From contig NZ_CP025012.1 of the NCBI RefSeq assembly GCF_002953715.1, positions 434,001 to 498,000 on the forward strand: a DNA stretch of 64,000 bases, read 5' to 3'. This document shows positions 35,848-46,491 of this stretch, piece by piece. Source of the DNA: Rhizobium leguminosarum (lineage in GTDB: Bacteria > Pseudomonadota > Alphaproteobacteria > Rhizobiales > Rhizobiaceae). Each line of letters starts with the position of its first letter. Within the stretch, counting starts at the first letter, position 1. The position numbers were made by a program, and so were the translations under genes. Under the pieces are notes generated by a model. The model had not been told where the DNA came from, did not search any database, and saw only the letters and a list, made by a program, of their open reading frames with translations.

Positions 35848-36908
35848 TGGACCGTCTCGCCCAGGCGCGAGATATGCTCGGATGAGCCCAGTTTCACCTC
35901 GCGGCCGGTTGCGATGGACTCGTAGATTGCGCTGATCAATTCCAGGCTCTGCCGGCCGGCGCTGCCATCGACCAGTGGCGTCGATCCGCTCTGAATGACA
36001 TCCACGACATGCTGGTAGTAGGCTGCATGTCCGAAACCATAAACGTTCGGTGGATTGACGGAATACTTCTCGCGGACATCGGCGTCACCATCGATCTCCT
36101 TGGCGAAATTCCAGATCTTCATCTCATTGACGGCGAAGCCGCCAATTTCCACGGTGCCACTTTCGCCAAGCATAGAGATGGATCCCTCGATGTCTTTTGG
36201 GCGGACAGCGGTCGTCGCCTCGATAAGCCCCAGCGCACCGCTTTTAAATTTCAGGATGACGATGGCCGTATCTTCCGTTTCGATATCGGCCAAAGCCGTC
36301 GTGGCCTTGGCGAACACGGTATCGACTGGCCCCATCATCCATTCGAGAAGATCAACATGGTGACTTGCCTGATTGGCAAGAACGCCGCCATCGAGTGCCC
36401 AGGTACCGCGCCAGCTTGCCTGGTCGTAATATTCCTGAGTGCGGCACCAACGTACACGAACAGTGCCCATCACCAGTTTGCCGAACCTGTCGGCTTCCAA
36501 TGCTTCGCGAAGCTTGACGACGGGGACGTTGAAGCGGTTCTGCTTGACGACGAACAGGGTGACACCCGCATCGGCGCAGGCCTTGGTCATTGCGTCCGCA
36601 TCGGACAAAGTCAAAGCCATCGGCTTTTCTACGACAATGTGCTTCTTGTATTGCGATAGAGCAATCACATGCTGGGCATGATAGCCGCTTTCCGTCAGAA
36701 CCACTACGACATCAATGGCTTCTTTTGCCATCATCTCGTGCATATCCAGATACCACGGAACACCAAATCTTTGCCCGATCGTCTTCGCACTTTCTTCGAT
36801 AGTATCGCAAACAGCGGCAAGCCGAGCACCGGTTATTTCACCATTGCCGAGCAGATCCGAATGTCGCTTGGCTATTCTACCGCATCCAACAAGTGCAAAA
36901 TTAAGCAC
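35844..36908 (-). CDS. Gfo/Idh/MocA oxidoreductase, WbpB/WlbA-like UDP-GlcNAcA 3-dehydrogenase
   Basis: A 354-residue NAD-dependent oxidoreductase starting with GTG behind AGGGGGA. The Rossmann start is FALVGCGRIAKRHSDLL; the catalytic lysine is in IVVEKPMALTLSDA; NRFNVPVVKLREAL and WALDGGVLANQASHHVDLLEWMMG are typical of WbpB/WlbA, which oxidise C3 of UDP-GlcNAcA. The required UDP-GlcNAc 6-dehydrogenase (WbpA) is not in this window. First gene of the tightly coupled B-D-E set. Confidence 0.8.
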   Translation of the reverse strand: MLNFALVGCGRIAKRHSDLLGNGEITGARLAAVCDTIEESAKTIGQRFGVPWYLDMHEMMAKEAIDVVVVLTESGYHAQHVIALSQYKKHIVVEKPMALTLSDADAMTKACADAGVTLFVVKQNRFNVPVVKLREALEADRFGKLVMGTVRVRWCRTQEYYDQASWRGTWALDGGVLANQASHHVDLLEWMMGPVDTVFAKATTALADIETEDTAIVILKFKSGALGLIEATTAVRPKDIEGSISMLGESGTVEIGGFAVNEMKIWNFAKEIDGDADVREKYSVNPPNVYGFGHAAYYQHVVDVIQSGSTPLVDGSAGRQSLELISAIYESIATGREVKLGSSEHISRLGETVQ

Positions 36909-37152
36909 AATTCCCCCTGCGTTCTATAGACGCAAACGCCTCATTCAAACTTCGGACTCGCCTCGGTGCCGATCCGGCTTAGCACTAATGCATCGCCTTA
37001 TGGCATACAAGCGTCAAGATCTGTCAGCTCGAAATACCCGCAGTTGTCCAAAACCGGTCATTGTTTGCCAAAAAGAGGAATGTCCTCAGAGAGTGGCGAG
37101 CGGCGACTTGAACCTGTCCAGCATAATCTGGACCAGGCCGTTGCCTGCATGG

Positions 37153-37944
37153 CTACTCAGCATCCGCATTCGGTTTGAAGCGCTGTCCCGAAAGGGAAAG
37201 GAGCCTCCCGCGTATCAGCTCCACCACTCGCAGCAGGTATCGGAAGTTGAGACAAAAAGGTTTGATCTTCTCGCCGTTTGTGGTGAGGCTCCTTAGAATC
37301 TCCGCCGATGACGTGCGGGTCGCCGTCAGGCCGTCAGTGCTGACGCCGCCGACGCGCATGATGGTTATCAGTTCGCTGACATAGCAACTGGTGAAACCAC
37401 TGATCCTGAAAAGTCGGCGCACGAGATCGAAATCGCCGGCGATCTTATAACTGTGGTCAAAACCACCCACAGCCCGAACGCGAGACGTCCTGACATAAAA
37501 ACTCGGATGCGGAGGCATCAGCCCCAATGTCATTCGCGATGGCTTGAACCATTCGCCGCTTATCAACCGCTTCGGTACGCCCTCGTCATCCACTTGCAGG
37601 ACATTGCCCCATGCCGCGTCGGATTTTTCAAGCGCCGAAGCTAACAGCGCCAGAGAGTTGGAGGAAGCAAAATAGTCATCCGCGTTCAGGAAACCAATGA
37701 ATTCGCCTTTGGCCAGCGCGGCGCCTTTGTTCATGGCATCATAGATCCCCTTGTCACGTTCACTGATGATCGCAGCAAACTTATTTTGATAGCGATCGAC
37801 GATAGCCATCGTACCATCCCTCGAGCCGCCATCGATCAGGATATGCTCAAGCTCAACCCCCTCCTGCATTTGGACGGAGTGGATTGTATCCTCGATCGTC
37901 TTTTCGGCGTTGTAACTCACGGTAACGATGGAAAACTTCGGCAT
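37153..37944 (-). CDS. Glycosyltransferase family 2
   Basis: A 263-residue GT-A glycosyltransferase. The ATG at 37944 gives the classic start FSIVTVSYNAEKTIEDTIHSV; 16 more codons are open upstream. IDGGSRDGT, FIGFLNADDYF (the DD is the metal site) and GGFDHSYKIAGDFDLVRRL follow in short blocks. It is of the short WcaA-like type that commonly adds the second or third sugar of a repeat unit. A 244-base gap separates it from the WbpB-like gene downstream. Confidence 0.85.
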   Translation of the reverse strand: MPKFSIVTVSYNAEKTIEDTIHSVQMQEGVELEHILIDGGSRDGTMAIVDRYQNKFAAIISERDKGIYDAMNKGAALAKGEFIGFLNADDYFASSNSLALLASALEKSDAAWGNVLQVDDEGVPKRLISGEWFKPSRMTLGLMPPHPSFYVRTSRVRAVGGFDHSYKIAGDFDLVRRLFRISGFTSCYVSELITIMRVGGVSTDGLTATRTSSAEILRSLTTNGEKIKPFCLNFRYLLRVVELIRGRLLSLSGQRFKPNADAE

Positions 37945-38049
37945 TAGCGCTTTCACAAGTCGATCGGCCACTTGCCACAGCAATTCGGCCAACTGCTTGC
38001 GCTGGTTCCGGCCGAGGCTACCGTTGGCCCGATGTTATAGTTGGCGTCT

Positions 38050-38650
38050 TTACGCCGTCATCAACTGCGACGCATTCTGCAAAAACCAGCCATAGATTTT
38101 GCGAATGCCATCGCGAAGGAAGATGCTCGGCGACCAGCCCATGTCTGAGAGCTTCTGCGCACTCATCAATTTGTGATAGGTGCCGTCCGGCTTCGAAAGG
38201 TCATGAACGATCTGTCCCTTAAAGCCAGTGATCTCGCAAATCAACTCGGCGAGCTCAAGAAAGGAACACTAATGCGTCGGCGCAATCATCCGCATGCAGG
38301 AATTTACGTCTCGGCTTGCCCGTTCGTCGCCGCAGCGTCGCCGACTGTCTTCGCATGGTGGACCTTGTGGATGAGCACAGGCATGACGTGGCTTGGCGCA
38401 AGATCGAAATTATCCCCCCGGCCATAAAGATTGGTTGGCATTGCGGAGATAAAGTCACGGCCATGCTGAGTGCGATAGGCCTGTCCGAGCTTGATCCGGC
38501 AATCTTTGCGATAGCATAAGCTTCGTTGGTCGTTTCGAGCGGCCCCGTAAGCAACGCGTCCTCTGGAATAGGACGCGGTACAATCTTCGGCTAGATGCAA
38601 GATGATCCAAGAAAAAGCAGCTTTTCAACGTCATTCCGATGCGCCGGAGC
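38050..38650 (-). pseudogene. GDP-fucose synthase (fcl) pseudogene fragment
   Basis: On the minus strand the remains of an fcl gene can be followed in several frames: a start-less segment reading LLFLGSSCI followed by an in-frame TAG, then PIPEDALLTGPLETTNEAYAIAKIAG in parts, then after a frameshift a piece resembling MPTNLYGRGDNFDLAPSHVMP, then FLHADDCADALVFLS, and finally GQIVHDLSKPDGTYHKLMS near 38100-38200. All correspond to the C-terminal two thirds of the intact fcl at 42093, but the pieces lie in different frames and the 5' third is gone. It lies downstream of the dehydratase gene and cannot be translated as one protein. Confidence 0.8.
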
Positions 38651-38682
38651 TGACGTCCTGGCACCCCTTGAGCCTGCAGACC

Positions 38683-40698
38683 CTACAACGTGCTTTGAAT
38701 TGGCTGAGGCAGCCGTATTGGCTCGGCGCCGCTGAAAGCCAGATCCGAGACCTCACCTGTTGAGGAATAGCCGGAGACGAGTTCCGCCAACATCGCACGT
38801 GCCGCGACCATATCGCTCCGATCCAATACCGCATTGAGCGAGTTGAGCTTTTTCGAAAGCTCCGACCAGAAGAGGAAATCCTCGCGCGCCTTCATAATGC
38901 GCGGATGTTCGGTTGTTTCAGGGTTGTCGCCGATCAAAAGTTCTTCGTAGAGCTTCTCGCCGGGCCGAAGACCGGTAACGGACAGCTCGATATCGCCTTC
39001 GGGATTGTTCTCGTCGCGGACGGCCAGCCCGGAAAGCTCGACCATCTTGCGGGCGAGATCTGCGATGCGGACGGGCTCTCCCATGTCGAGCAGGAAAACA
39101 TCTCCGCCCTCGGCCATCGCACCGGCCTGTATGACGAGTTGAGAAGCCTCCGAAATGGTCATGAAATAGCGGGTTATATCAGGATGGGTCAGGGTAACGG
39201 GGCCGCCTTCCTTGATCTGTTGCCTGAAAAGCGGCACGACGGATCCGGAGGAGCCGAGGACGTTTCCGAAACGGACCATGGAGAAATTCGTTCGCATTCT
39301 GTCGGTTGTAGGCTCCGCTGCGAGCGCCTGCAGAACCATCTCCGCCAGCCTCTTGCTGGCGCCCATCACATTTGTCGGACGCACGGCTTTGTCTGTGCTG
39401 ATCAGCACGAAATTCGAGACGCCGCATTTATTCGCCGCGCGTGCCGCAACCAGCGTACCCATCACATTGTTCTTGATGCCTTCCACGGCATTGTGTTCGA
39501 CAAGGGGAACATGCTTGTAAGCGGCGGCATGATAGAGCGTCTGAGGTCGCCAGCTCTGCATGATATGTTCCATGCGATCCTGATCCCGGACGGAACAGAG
39601 GATCGGGACGATCTGCAGATTTTCATGTCTGTACAGTTCGGCCAGCTTCCGCAATTCGGCGTCAATATTATAAAGCGCAAACTCGTTCTGATCGAGAAGG
39701 ATCAGGCTGGAAGGCTCGTTGCGCAGAATCTGGCGGCATAACTCGCCGCCGATCGAGCCACCAGCACCCGTGACCATCACCACCTTGTTCCGCATCGCCT
39801 TGTCGAGCAACTCCTGCCGTGGCGCCACCGCTTCTCTTCCGAGCAGATCTTCGATCTCCAGCTCTCTGATGTCGGAGACGGCGATGCGTCCCTGAGCCAG
39901 GGCCGTGAGATCCGGCAACGTGCGAACATTGACCCTGGCTTTACGGATGTGTTCCAGGATTTCATTGCGACGCTGCCGCGATGCAGATGGAAGAGCAAGA
40001 AGCACGTTGTGCACGCCAAGGGCTCCCGCGAGCACTGGAAGATCCGAGGGGTCGTAGATCGGCAAACCACCCATGACGCCGCCTTTGAGACGCGGGTCAT
40101 CATCAAGATAGCCGACGACATTGAGTTCGGCACTGTTGATCAAGGCACCGGCCAGTTGCCGCCCGGCCGTCCCTGCCCCATAGATCAGCACCTTGGCGAG
40201 TATATTGTTGTGAAGGATGCGCTGGTAGGCATCCCCGAGCCAGTAGCGGATGCTCAACCTCGACAGCCCGATCGCAATCAACAGCAGGAAGGGCTGGAGG
40301 ATGCCGACGGTTCTCGGAACACCCGGCACGCTGAGGGCAGTAAATATCGTCATGAAGGCGACGCCGTAGATCGCAATGGCCTTCAGAACAGTAATGAAAG
40401 CAGCCATATTGGCATAACGGAAGATCGCCCGGTACATGCCCATGACGATGAAGATGGGAAGGGCCATGCACAACGAAACGACGACCGGCAGCCACTGCAC
40501 ACCGGTCAGCACCGTCCATTCGTTGAGGCGGAAACAATAGGCGAGCCAGATGGTCAGAACACAAAAGCTTGAATCCACCAGCAAAGCCAGAGCACGTTTG
40601 GCAACCCGCGGCATCGCCAGCAGAGGGGCGACGAGCGCTTGCAGCGGCATTAAGAACCATCCCGAGCGCGGCGTCTCAGTGGGCGTATTTTCGGGCAT
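38683..40698 (-). CDS. Membrane-bound nucleoside-diphosphate-sugar dehydratase (WbpM/CapD/FlaA1 family)
   Basis: A 671-residue protein. Four hydrophobic segments occupy about residues 35-155, a first nucleotide-binding domain follows (KVLIYGAGTAGRQLA), then the catalytic SDR domain with TGAGGSIG at residues 310-317. The YxxxK position reads MGASK, with Met for Tyr, as in WbpM and PglF. Such enzymes make UDP-4-keto-6-deoxy-GlcNAc, the precursor of N-acetylquinovosamine; a comparable R. etli enzyme (WreV) serves the QuiNAc of its O-antigen. The 4-reductase is not in this window. Confidence 0.85.
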   Translation of the reverse strand: MPENTPTETPRSGWFLMPLQALVAPLLAMPRVAKRALALLVDSSFCVLTIWLAYCFRLNEWTVLTGVQWLPVVVSLCMALPIFIVMGMYRAIFRYANMAAFITVLKAIAIYGVAFMTIFTALSVPGVPRTVGILQPFLLLIAIGLSRLSIRYWLGDAYQRILHNNILAKVLIYGAGTAGRQLAGALINSAELNVVGYLDDDPRLKGGVMGGLPIYDPSDLPVLAGALGVHNVLLALPSASRQRRNEILEHIRKARVNVRTLPDLTALAQGRIAVSDIRELEIEDLLGREAVAPRQELLDKAMRNKVVMVTGAGGSIGGELCRQILRNEPSSLILLDQNEFALYNIDAELRKLAELYRHENLQIVPILCSVRDQDRMEHIMQSWRPQTLYHAAAYKHVPLVEHNAVEGIKNNVMGTLVAARAANKCGVSNFVLISTDKAVRPTNVMGASKRLAEMVLQALAAEPTTDRMRTNFSMVRFGNVLGSSGSVVPLFRQQIKEGGPVTLTHPDITRYFMTISEASQLVIQAGAMAEGGDVFLLDMGEPVRIADLARKMVELSGLAVRDENNPEGDIELSVTGLRPGEKLYEELLIGDNPETTEHPRIMKAREDFLFWSELSKKLNSLNAVLDRSDMVAARAMLAELVSGYSSTGEVSDLAFSGAEPIRLPQPIQSTL

Positions 40699-42092
<1,394 letters not shown>

Positions 42093-43043
42093 GTGTACGA
42101 GCTGTCCAACAAGAAAATCTGGGTTGCCGGCCATCGCGGTATGGTCGGCAGTGCTCTTGTGCGCCGGCTTCAATCCGACGATTGCGACGTCATCACGGCC
42201 ACGCGCCGGGAGGTCGATTTGACACGGCAGGAGGAGGTCGAGAAATTTGCTGAAGCAATCCGGCCTGACGCGATCATTCTCGCCGCTGCCAAGGTTGGCG
42301 GTATCCTCGCGAATGACAGCTATCCCGCAGAATTTATCTATGACAATCTGATTATCGAAGCGAACATCTTCGAAGCCGCCCACCGGGCGGGAGTGGACCG
42401 GCTGCTGTTCTTGGGTTCAAGCTGCATTTATCCCAAGCTCGCTCCGCAGCCGATTCCCGAAGAAGCTCTGTTGACCGGTCCGCTTGAGCCGACCAACGAA
42501 TGGTACGCGATTGCCAAGATCGCCGGTATCAAACTCGCGGAAGCATATCGTAAGCAATATGGTCGGGATTACATTTCGGCCATGCCCACCAATCTATACG
42601 GCCCAGGCGATAATTTCGACCTGAATTCCAGTCATGTGCTGCCTGCGCTTATTGGCAAGGCGCATGCCGCGAAACTTCGCAACGACCCGCATATGGTGGT
42701 CTGGGGTACAGGGACCCCGCGCCGAGAATTCCTTCACGTCGACGACTGCGCCGACGCGTTGGTGTTTCTCCTCAAAACCTATTCGGGCTCGCAGCACGTC
42801 AATGTCGGCTCGGGTGCAGATCTCGAAATTATCGAATTAACGCGTTTGATATGCCGCGTTGTCGGTTACGAAGGTGAGATCATTCACGATCTTTCCAAGC
42901 CCGATGGCACGCCGCGAAAGTTGATGAGCAATCGGAAGCTGCAGGACATGGGCTGGAAACCGCGCATTTCGCTTGAGGATGGCATCAGAGCCACTTATGC
43001 TTGGTTCCTGGAATTCGAAAATGGAGCCGATCCAGCGGTCTGA
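42093..43043 (+). CDS. fcl: GDP-L-fucose synthase
   Basis: A 316-residue epimerase-reductase that turns GDP-4-keto-6-deoxymannose into GDP-fucose. It starts with GTG immediately after the gmd stop. VAGHRGMVGSALVRRL binds NADPH, SSCIYPK is present, Tyr138 and Lys142 form the catalytic pair in EWYAIAKIAG, and MPTNLYGPGDNFD is conserved. It is complete, unlike the degraded copy at 38050-38650. Such genes in rhizobia serve O-antigen or Nod-factor fucose; the location here favours the polysaccharide. Confidence 0.95.
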   Translation: MYELSNKKIWVAGHRGMVGSALVRRLQSDDCDVITATRREVDLTRQEEVEKFAEAIRPDAIILAAAKVGGILANDSYPAEFIYDNLIIEANIFEAAHRAGVDRLLFLGSSCIYPKLAPQPIPEEALLTGPLEPTNEWYAIAKIAGIKLAEAYRKQYGRDYISAMPTNLYGPGDNFDLNSSHVLPALIGKAHAAKLRNDPHMVVWGTGTPRREFLHVDDCADALVFLLKTYSGSQHVNVGSGADLEIIELTRLICRVVGYEGEIIHDLSKPDGTPRKLMSNRKLQDMGWKPRISLEDGIRATYAWFLEFENGADPAV

Positions 43044-43537
43044 TACCAGGTCGGTTTTTGCTCTTTCCTCATCGATGTTCGCCGCATGGGAGCGTCGCCA
43101 GCCTCCAATCCGTCATCGTGTCCCGTGAATGGCGGCCAGATCCGCATGGCAGCCGGAGCGCGGGGTGACCAATGACCTTCGCTTTGTCACAACAGGCGGC
43201 GATGCCCCGCAGCTGCTCCAGGCGGTTAATTTTAGTTCCATTCGGTTTCGGTCCTTGTCTGCTCGAAAACCACGTTCTGGCGGTTGTCAAATCCGAAAAT
43301 TGCATTGTCGCCTGAAGTTTCACTTCCCGTCAGCATGCAGCCGAACGGATAGTTCGCTCTGCAGCCTGCGAGGAAGAGCAACTGCATCATTGTTGGCGGC
43401 CGCAGGACAGCTCTCCCATTGCAGCGGGGGAACCCGATAGGGATAGCGTGGTGGGTATTGTAGGCAGGGTGAATATACGCATAATTTCCGCGGCTGGCGC
43501 TGCCAGAAAAGATCGCTCGAAACTCTTAGGGGGTTCC
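43044..43537. other. Gene-free stretch after fcl
   Basis: About 490 bases between fcl and a methyltransferase pseudogene. Frames on both strands are short and of random-looking composition. I see no tRNA, repeat or clear terminator. It may be decayed coding sequence. Confidence 0.4.
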
Positions 43538-44285
43538 ATGGAAGCAATCGTCGAGGACGCCCATGCTGGTGTCGTGTCGCCCGAACTCGTGGTCGACGCA
43601 CTGTTTGCATGGCGGAAAACGCGGCGATCAGGGCGGCCAACGAGCTTGAGCTCTCTACTCATATCGGCGAGGGCAAAACGGCAGCATTGCTGGCGTCGGC
43701 AACAGGCGCCTCGGAGCGTCGGATGCGCATCCTGTGCGACTACCTCGTGGTCCACGGTTTCCCGACAAAGGAGAGCGGACAGTACCGGGTGACGCACGCC
43801 CTCGACCAAAATGTTCCTCGATCGCAATTCGCCAGCCTATATGGGCTCTGCCGTCGAGTTCGTCGCTGCACCCGAAATACTCGATAGTTTTCTGCGCGAT
43901 CCGGCCGCCGTCGTGCGAAACGGCGGTTCGGCTGGGCTTGCAAACATTTCGGCAGACAACCCCGTCTGGTTGAAGTTTGCGCGCGGCATGGGCTCTTTTA
44001 CCGGGCTCAGCGCCAAATACTGGCTGACGAATCTCCGGTTGGACTAGGCATCCCAAGAAGGTGTTGGACACCGCTGCAGGTCCAGGCTTTTTCGGGATCG
44101 AAATTGCGAAGGCCCTTCCATCGGCGGAGATCGTCGCCGTCGACTGGGCCATGCGGAAAATGCCGGCGTGTCTGACCGGTACCAGACAATTGCTGGCAGT
44201 GCTTTCGACGTGGACTGGGGCACGGGCTATGATCTTGTCCTGCTCCCTAATTTTCCGCACCACTTGGATTTGCCGACATGTGCCC
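43538..44285 (+). pseudogene. Degraded SAM-dependent methyltransferase gene
   Basis: Pieces of one methyltransferase can be read in successive frames. The first, from an ATG at 43538, reads SPELVVDALFAWRKT; a one-base loss near 43618 leads to AAIRAANELELSTHIGEGKTA and RILCDYLVVHGF; another indel near 43808 leads to FLDRNSPAYMGSAVEF; an in-frame TAG follows at 44045; then [17 protein letters not shown] (motif I) and, after a further deletion, [20 protein letters not shown] and LLPNFPHH. It stops where an IS3-type end begins at 44286. At least four lesions make it non-functional. Confidence 0.8.
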
Positions 44286-44560
44286 TGAGGTGCTCCCGGA
44301 TTTTGGGCCAGAGTTGGAATTTTCGGGGTTATGGCTCAGCTCGGCGGGGGTGCCGATGAGCCGTTCATAAGCGAAATCGGTACCTTGTTGCCGATCGCGC
44401 TATGTGGCCGGAACTCGTTATAGTCTCTACGCCAATCCTCCATCTTCGCACGCGCGTCGTCAAGGCTCACGAACCAATTGGCGTTCAGGCACTCGGCGCG
44501 GAACTTGCCGTTGAAACTCTCGATGTAGCTGTTGTCGGTCGGCTCGCAAATCAAAAAGGA
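44286..44560 (-). mobile_element. Remnant of an IS3-family insertion sequence (3' end of transposase)
   Basis: The minus strand encodes the C-terminus of an IS3-family OrfB: PTDNSYIESFNGKFRAEC, then WRRDYNEFRPHSAIGN and a stop at 44336-44338. This is the third part of the DDE integrase core, including the catalytic Glu in ESFNGK. About 50 bases further, TGAGGTGCTCCCGG at 44286 looks like the terminal inverted repeat. The upstream part is missing, with sequence turning unrelated near 44560. The remnant abuts the methyltransferase pseudogene and probably broke its 3' end. Confidence 0.75.
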
Positions 44561-44721
44561 ACCCCGCCGAGACGGGGCAATATTGGTATAGATGCGAAAG
44601 CACCCATGAAATCGCTGAGGTCGACGTCCGTTGGACACAGAAGGCAATTGACGACGCCGCCGATCTGGAGGCGCACTCGCGGCAGCATTGATAAACTGGC
44701 TCGAAACAGAAAGTGTACTCG

Positions 44722-45630
44722 CTACTGATGGTGCTTAAGGATGGAGCGGAAGTCATCGGTAAAGCCGGCCGAGAACGTGCCTGTGATGTGATTATAATCG
44801 CGATAGGCAATCTCGCCGCCGATCACCACCGAGCATTGCTTCTCGTCGCAGAAGCGATCCGTGAAGTCGATGACATTTACGGCATTGCCGAACTTATGCG
44901 CTATCTGTGCATCGTCCGTCAGCCCATCTAAAGCAAGCGCTCTGGCCCGATGGCAATCATCGCTGTAACTCAGGCATGCGCGATAGTTCGGGTGCATTCG
45001 AGGGGTGTCGCGGATAAGCCAGACTTCGGATTGCGGCGTCAGCCTTTTGAGTAGCTGGATAAGTGCTGTCTCCCAGAGTTGCTGGGCACGTGATCGAGAT
45101 GCCGGGAGAGAATTCTCTGCAATCCACCCATCATATCCGGAAGAGTTTGCCAGTATGATGATGTCGGGTGGCGCTGCTGCAACCTCCTCCAGCACCGATG
45201 CTCGCCATTGTTCGCATTCCTTATAGATGGCCGCTTTGGACGGATACCAGATCGACACCTCAAGTAAGGGGCACGATGTCTTGGTCCTTGAGATGAACTG
45301 CCATCTTTCTTCGTCGGCAGCCATTCGAACAGGATCAAACCATTGGGCGGCGTGGCTATCGCCGATCAGCATTATCCTCCCATTTTCATTGTTGCCGAAG
45401 GTACATGGCGGACTGGAAACGCCAGCTAGATTGACATGGCAATTGGTTGTGCTGGATCCCCCGTTATCAAGCCTTGCCGCTTCGATTAGTGCCGCGCGGG
45501 CAACGGTTTTCTCTGATTGTGGTATGTGCACGAGACCAACGGAGGCGATTGCAACCGCAGCAACTCCGATGCCGCCCAAACCGATTAGTTTCAAGTCACC
45601 TTGTAGATTGGCCTTTCGTGCGGGTTGCTC
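44722..45630 (-). pseudogene. OafA/YrhL-type acyltransferase, C-terminal SGNH part (split by IS)
   Basis: This fragment carries the C-terminal half of a bacterial acyltransferase-3/SGNH fusion protein. One last membrane segment (LIGLGGIGVAAVAIASVGLV) is followed by the SGNH domain with block I in IMLIGDSHAAQWFD, ILANSSGYDGW in the middle and the catalytic D-x-x-H as DYNHIT near the end. Its N-terminal half lies at 46492-47538, and the 859-bp IS5-family element sits between. On its own it has no natural start, so it is probably not translated. Its lower GC content matches the locus. Confidence 0.85.
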
Positions 45631-45632
45631 TA

Positions 45633-46491
45633 GGTCCAATCGACATTCAGGATTCACGTCAGACTTAATGTGTGATTCATAGGTCTCCGGATTGATTGAT
45701 CTGGAGACCTCAGATGGCCAAGCGATATGAACTGACTGCCTCTCAATGGCGCCGTATCTGCGATCTTTTGCCGGGCAAGCCCGGAGATCCTGGCCGATGC
45801 GGGCAGGATAACCTTTTGTTTGTGAACGCGGTTTTGTGGGTGTTGCGGTCCGGAGCCCATTGGCATGACCTGCCTGAGCGCTACGGCAAGTACAAGACAG
45901 TCCACAAGCGCTTCACCCGGTGGGCCAAGGCGGGAGTCTGGGAGACGGTGTTCGATCATCTCGTCAAGGATCCCGACAACGACTATGTCGCCCTCGATTC
46001 TTCACTGGTGCGCGCCCACCAGCAGGCGGCCACCGGAAAGGGTGGCGGCCAAAAAGGGGGGACCAAGCTTTGGGGCGCTCCCGAGGAGGACTGACCACCA
46101 AGATCCACATGGCCACCGATGGCAGAGGGCGGCCACTCAGGATCATCCTCACTCCTGGCCAGCGCGGCGATGTCACCCAGGCCCCAGCCTTGCTCGAAGG
46201 ACTAGAAGCCCGCCGCGTTCTCGCCGATAAAGCCTATGATTCTAATGCATTGCGACAAGTCATCAGCAATCTGGGTGCCGAAGCCGTCATCCCATGCAAT
46301 CCGACGCGTAAGCACCTCATCCCATACGACTTCGACGCCTACAAAGCTCGAAACCTCATCGAGCGCTGCTTCAACAAGCTCAAACACTTCCGTCGCATCG
46401 CAACCCGTTACGACAGGCGCGCCGTCAACTTCCTAAGCTTCATCCACCTAGCCGCCGCCCTCGTCTGGATGCGATGAATGTCGATTCAGCC
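45633..46491 (+). mobile_element. IS5-family (IS427-group-like) insertion sequence, 859 bp, complete
   Basis: The element begins GGTCCAATCGACATTCA at 45633 and ends with the imperfect inverse of this at 46491; AATCGACATTCA is identical at both ends. It is flanked by TA at 45631-45632 and 46492-46493, in a CTAG-like target context, as expected for this group. It encodes one transposase in two overlapping frames. It interrupts an OafA-type acyltransferase gene; removing the element and one TA joins the two halves in frame. The intact ends and open frames suggest a recent insertion and possible activity. Confidence 0.85.
45714..46477 (+). CDS. IS5-family transposase, two frames joined by a -1 frameshift
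   Basis: The first frame (ATG 45714 to stop at 46094) begins AKRYELTASQWRRICDLLPG and carries the first DDE aspartate in YVALDSSLVRAHQQA. The second frame, one base back, runs to 46477 and carries LADKAYDS (second Asp) and IERCFNKLKHFRRIATRYD (Glu). The switch fits the A5G6 run at 46051-46061, where a -1 slip joins QKG to the KRGDQALG frame. This is the usual programmed frameshift of IS427-group elements, so the gene is probably functional rather than broken. Confidence 0.85.

Noticed and set aside
43160..43310. Short forward frame starting near 43168 after fcl
   Set aside because: About 47 codons, no good ribosome-binding site and no recognisable pattern; more likely decayed or random sequence.
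44560..44721. Possible protein remnant between the IS3 remnant and the acyltransferase fragment
   Set aside because: Short frames on the minus strand look vaguely protein-like but match nothing I recognise.
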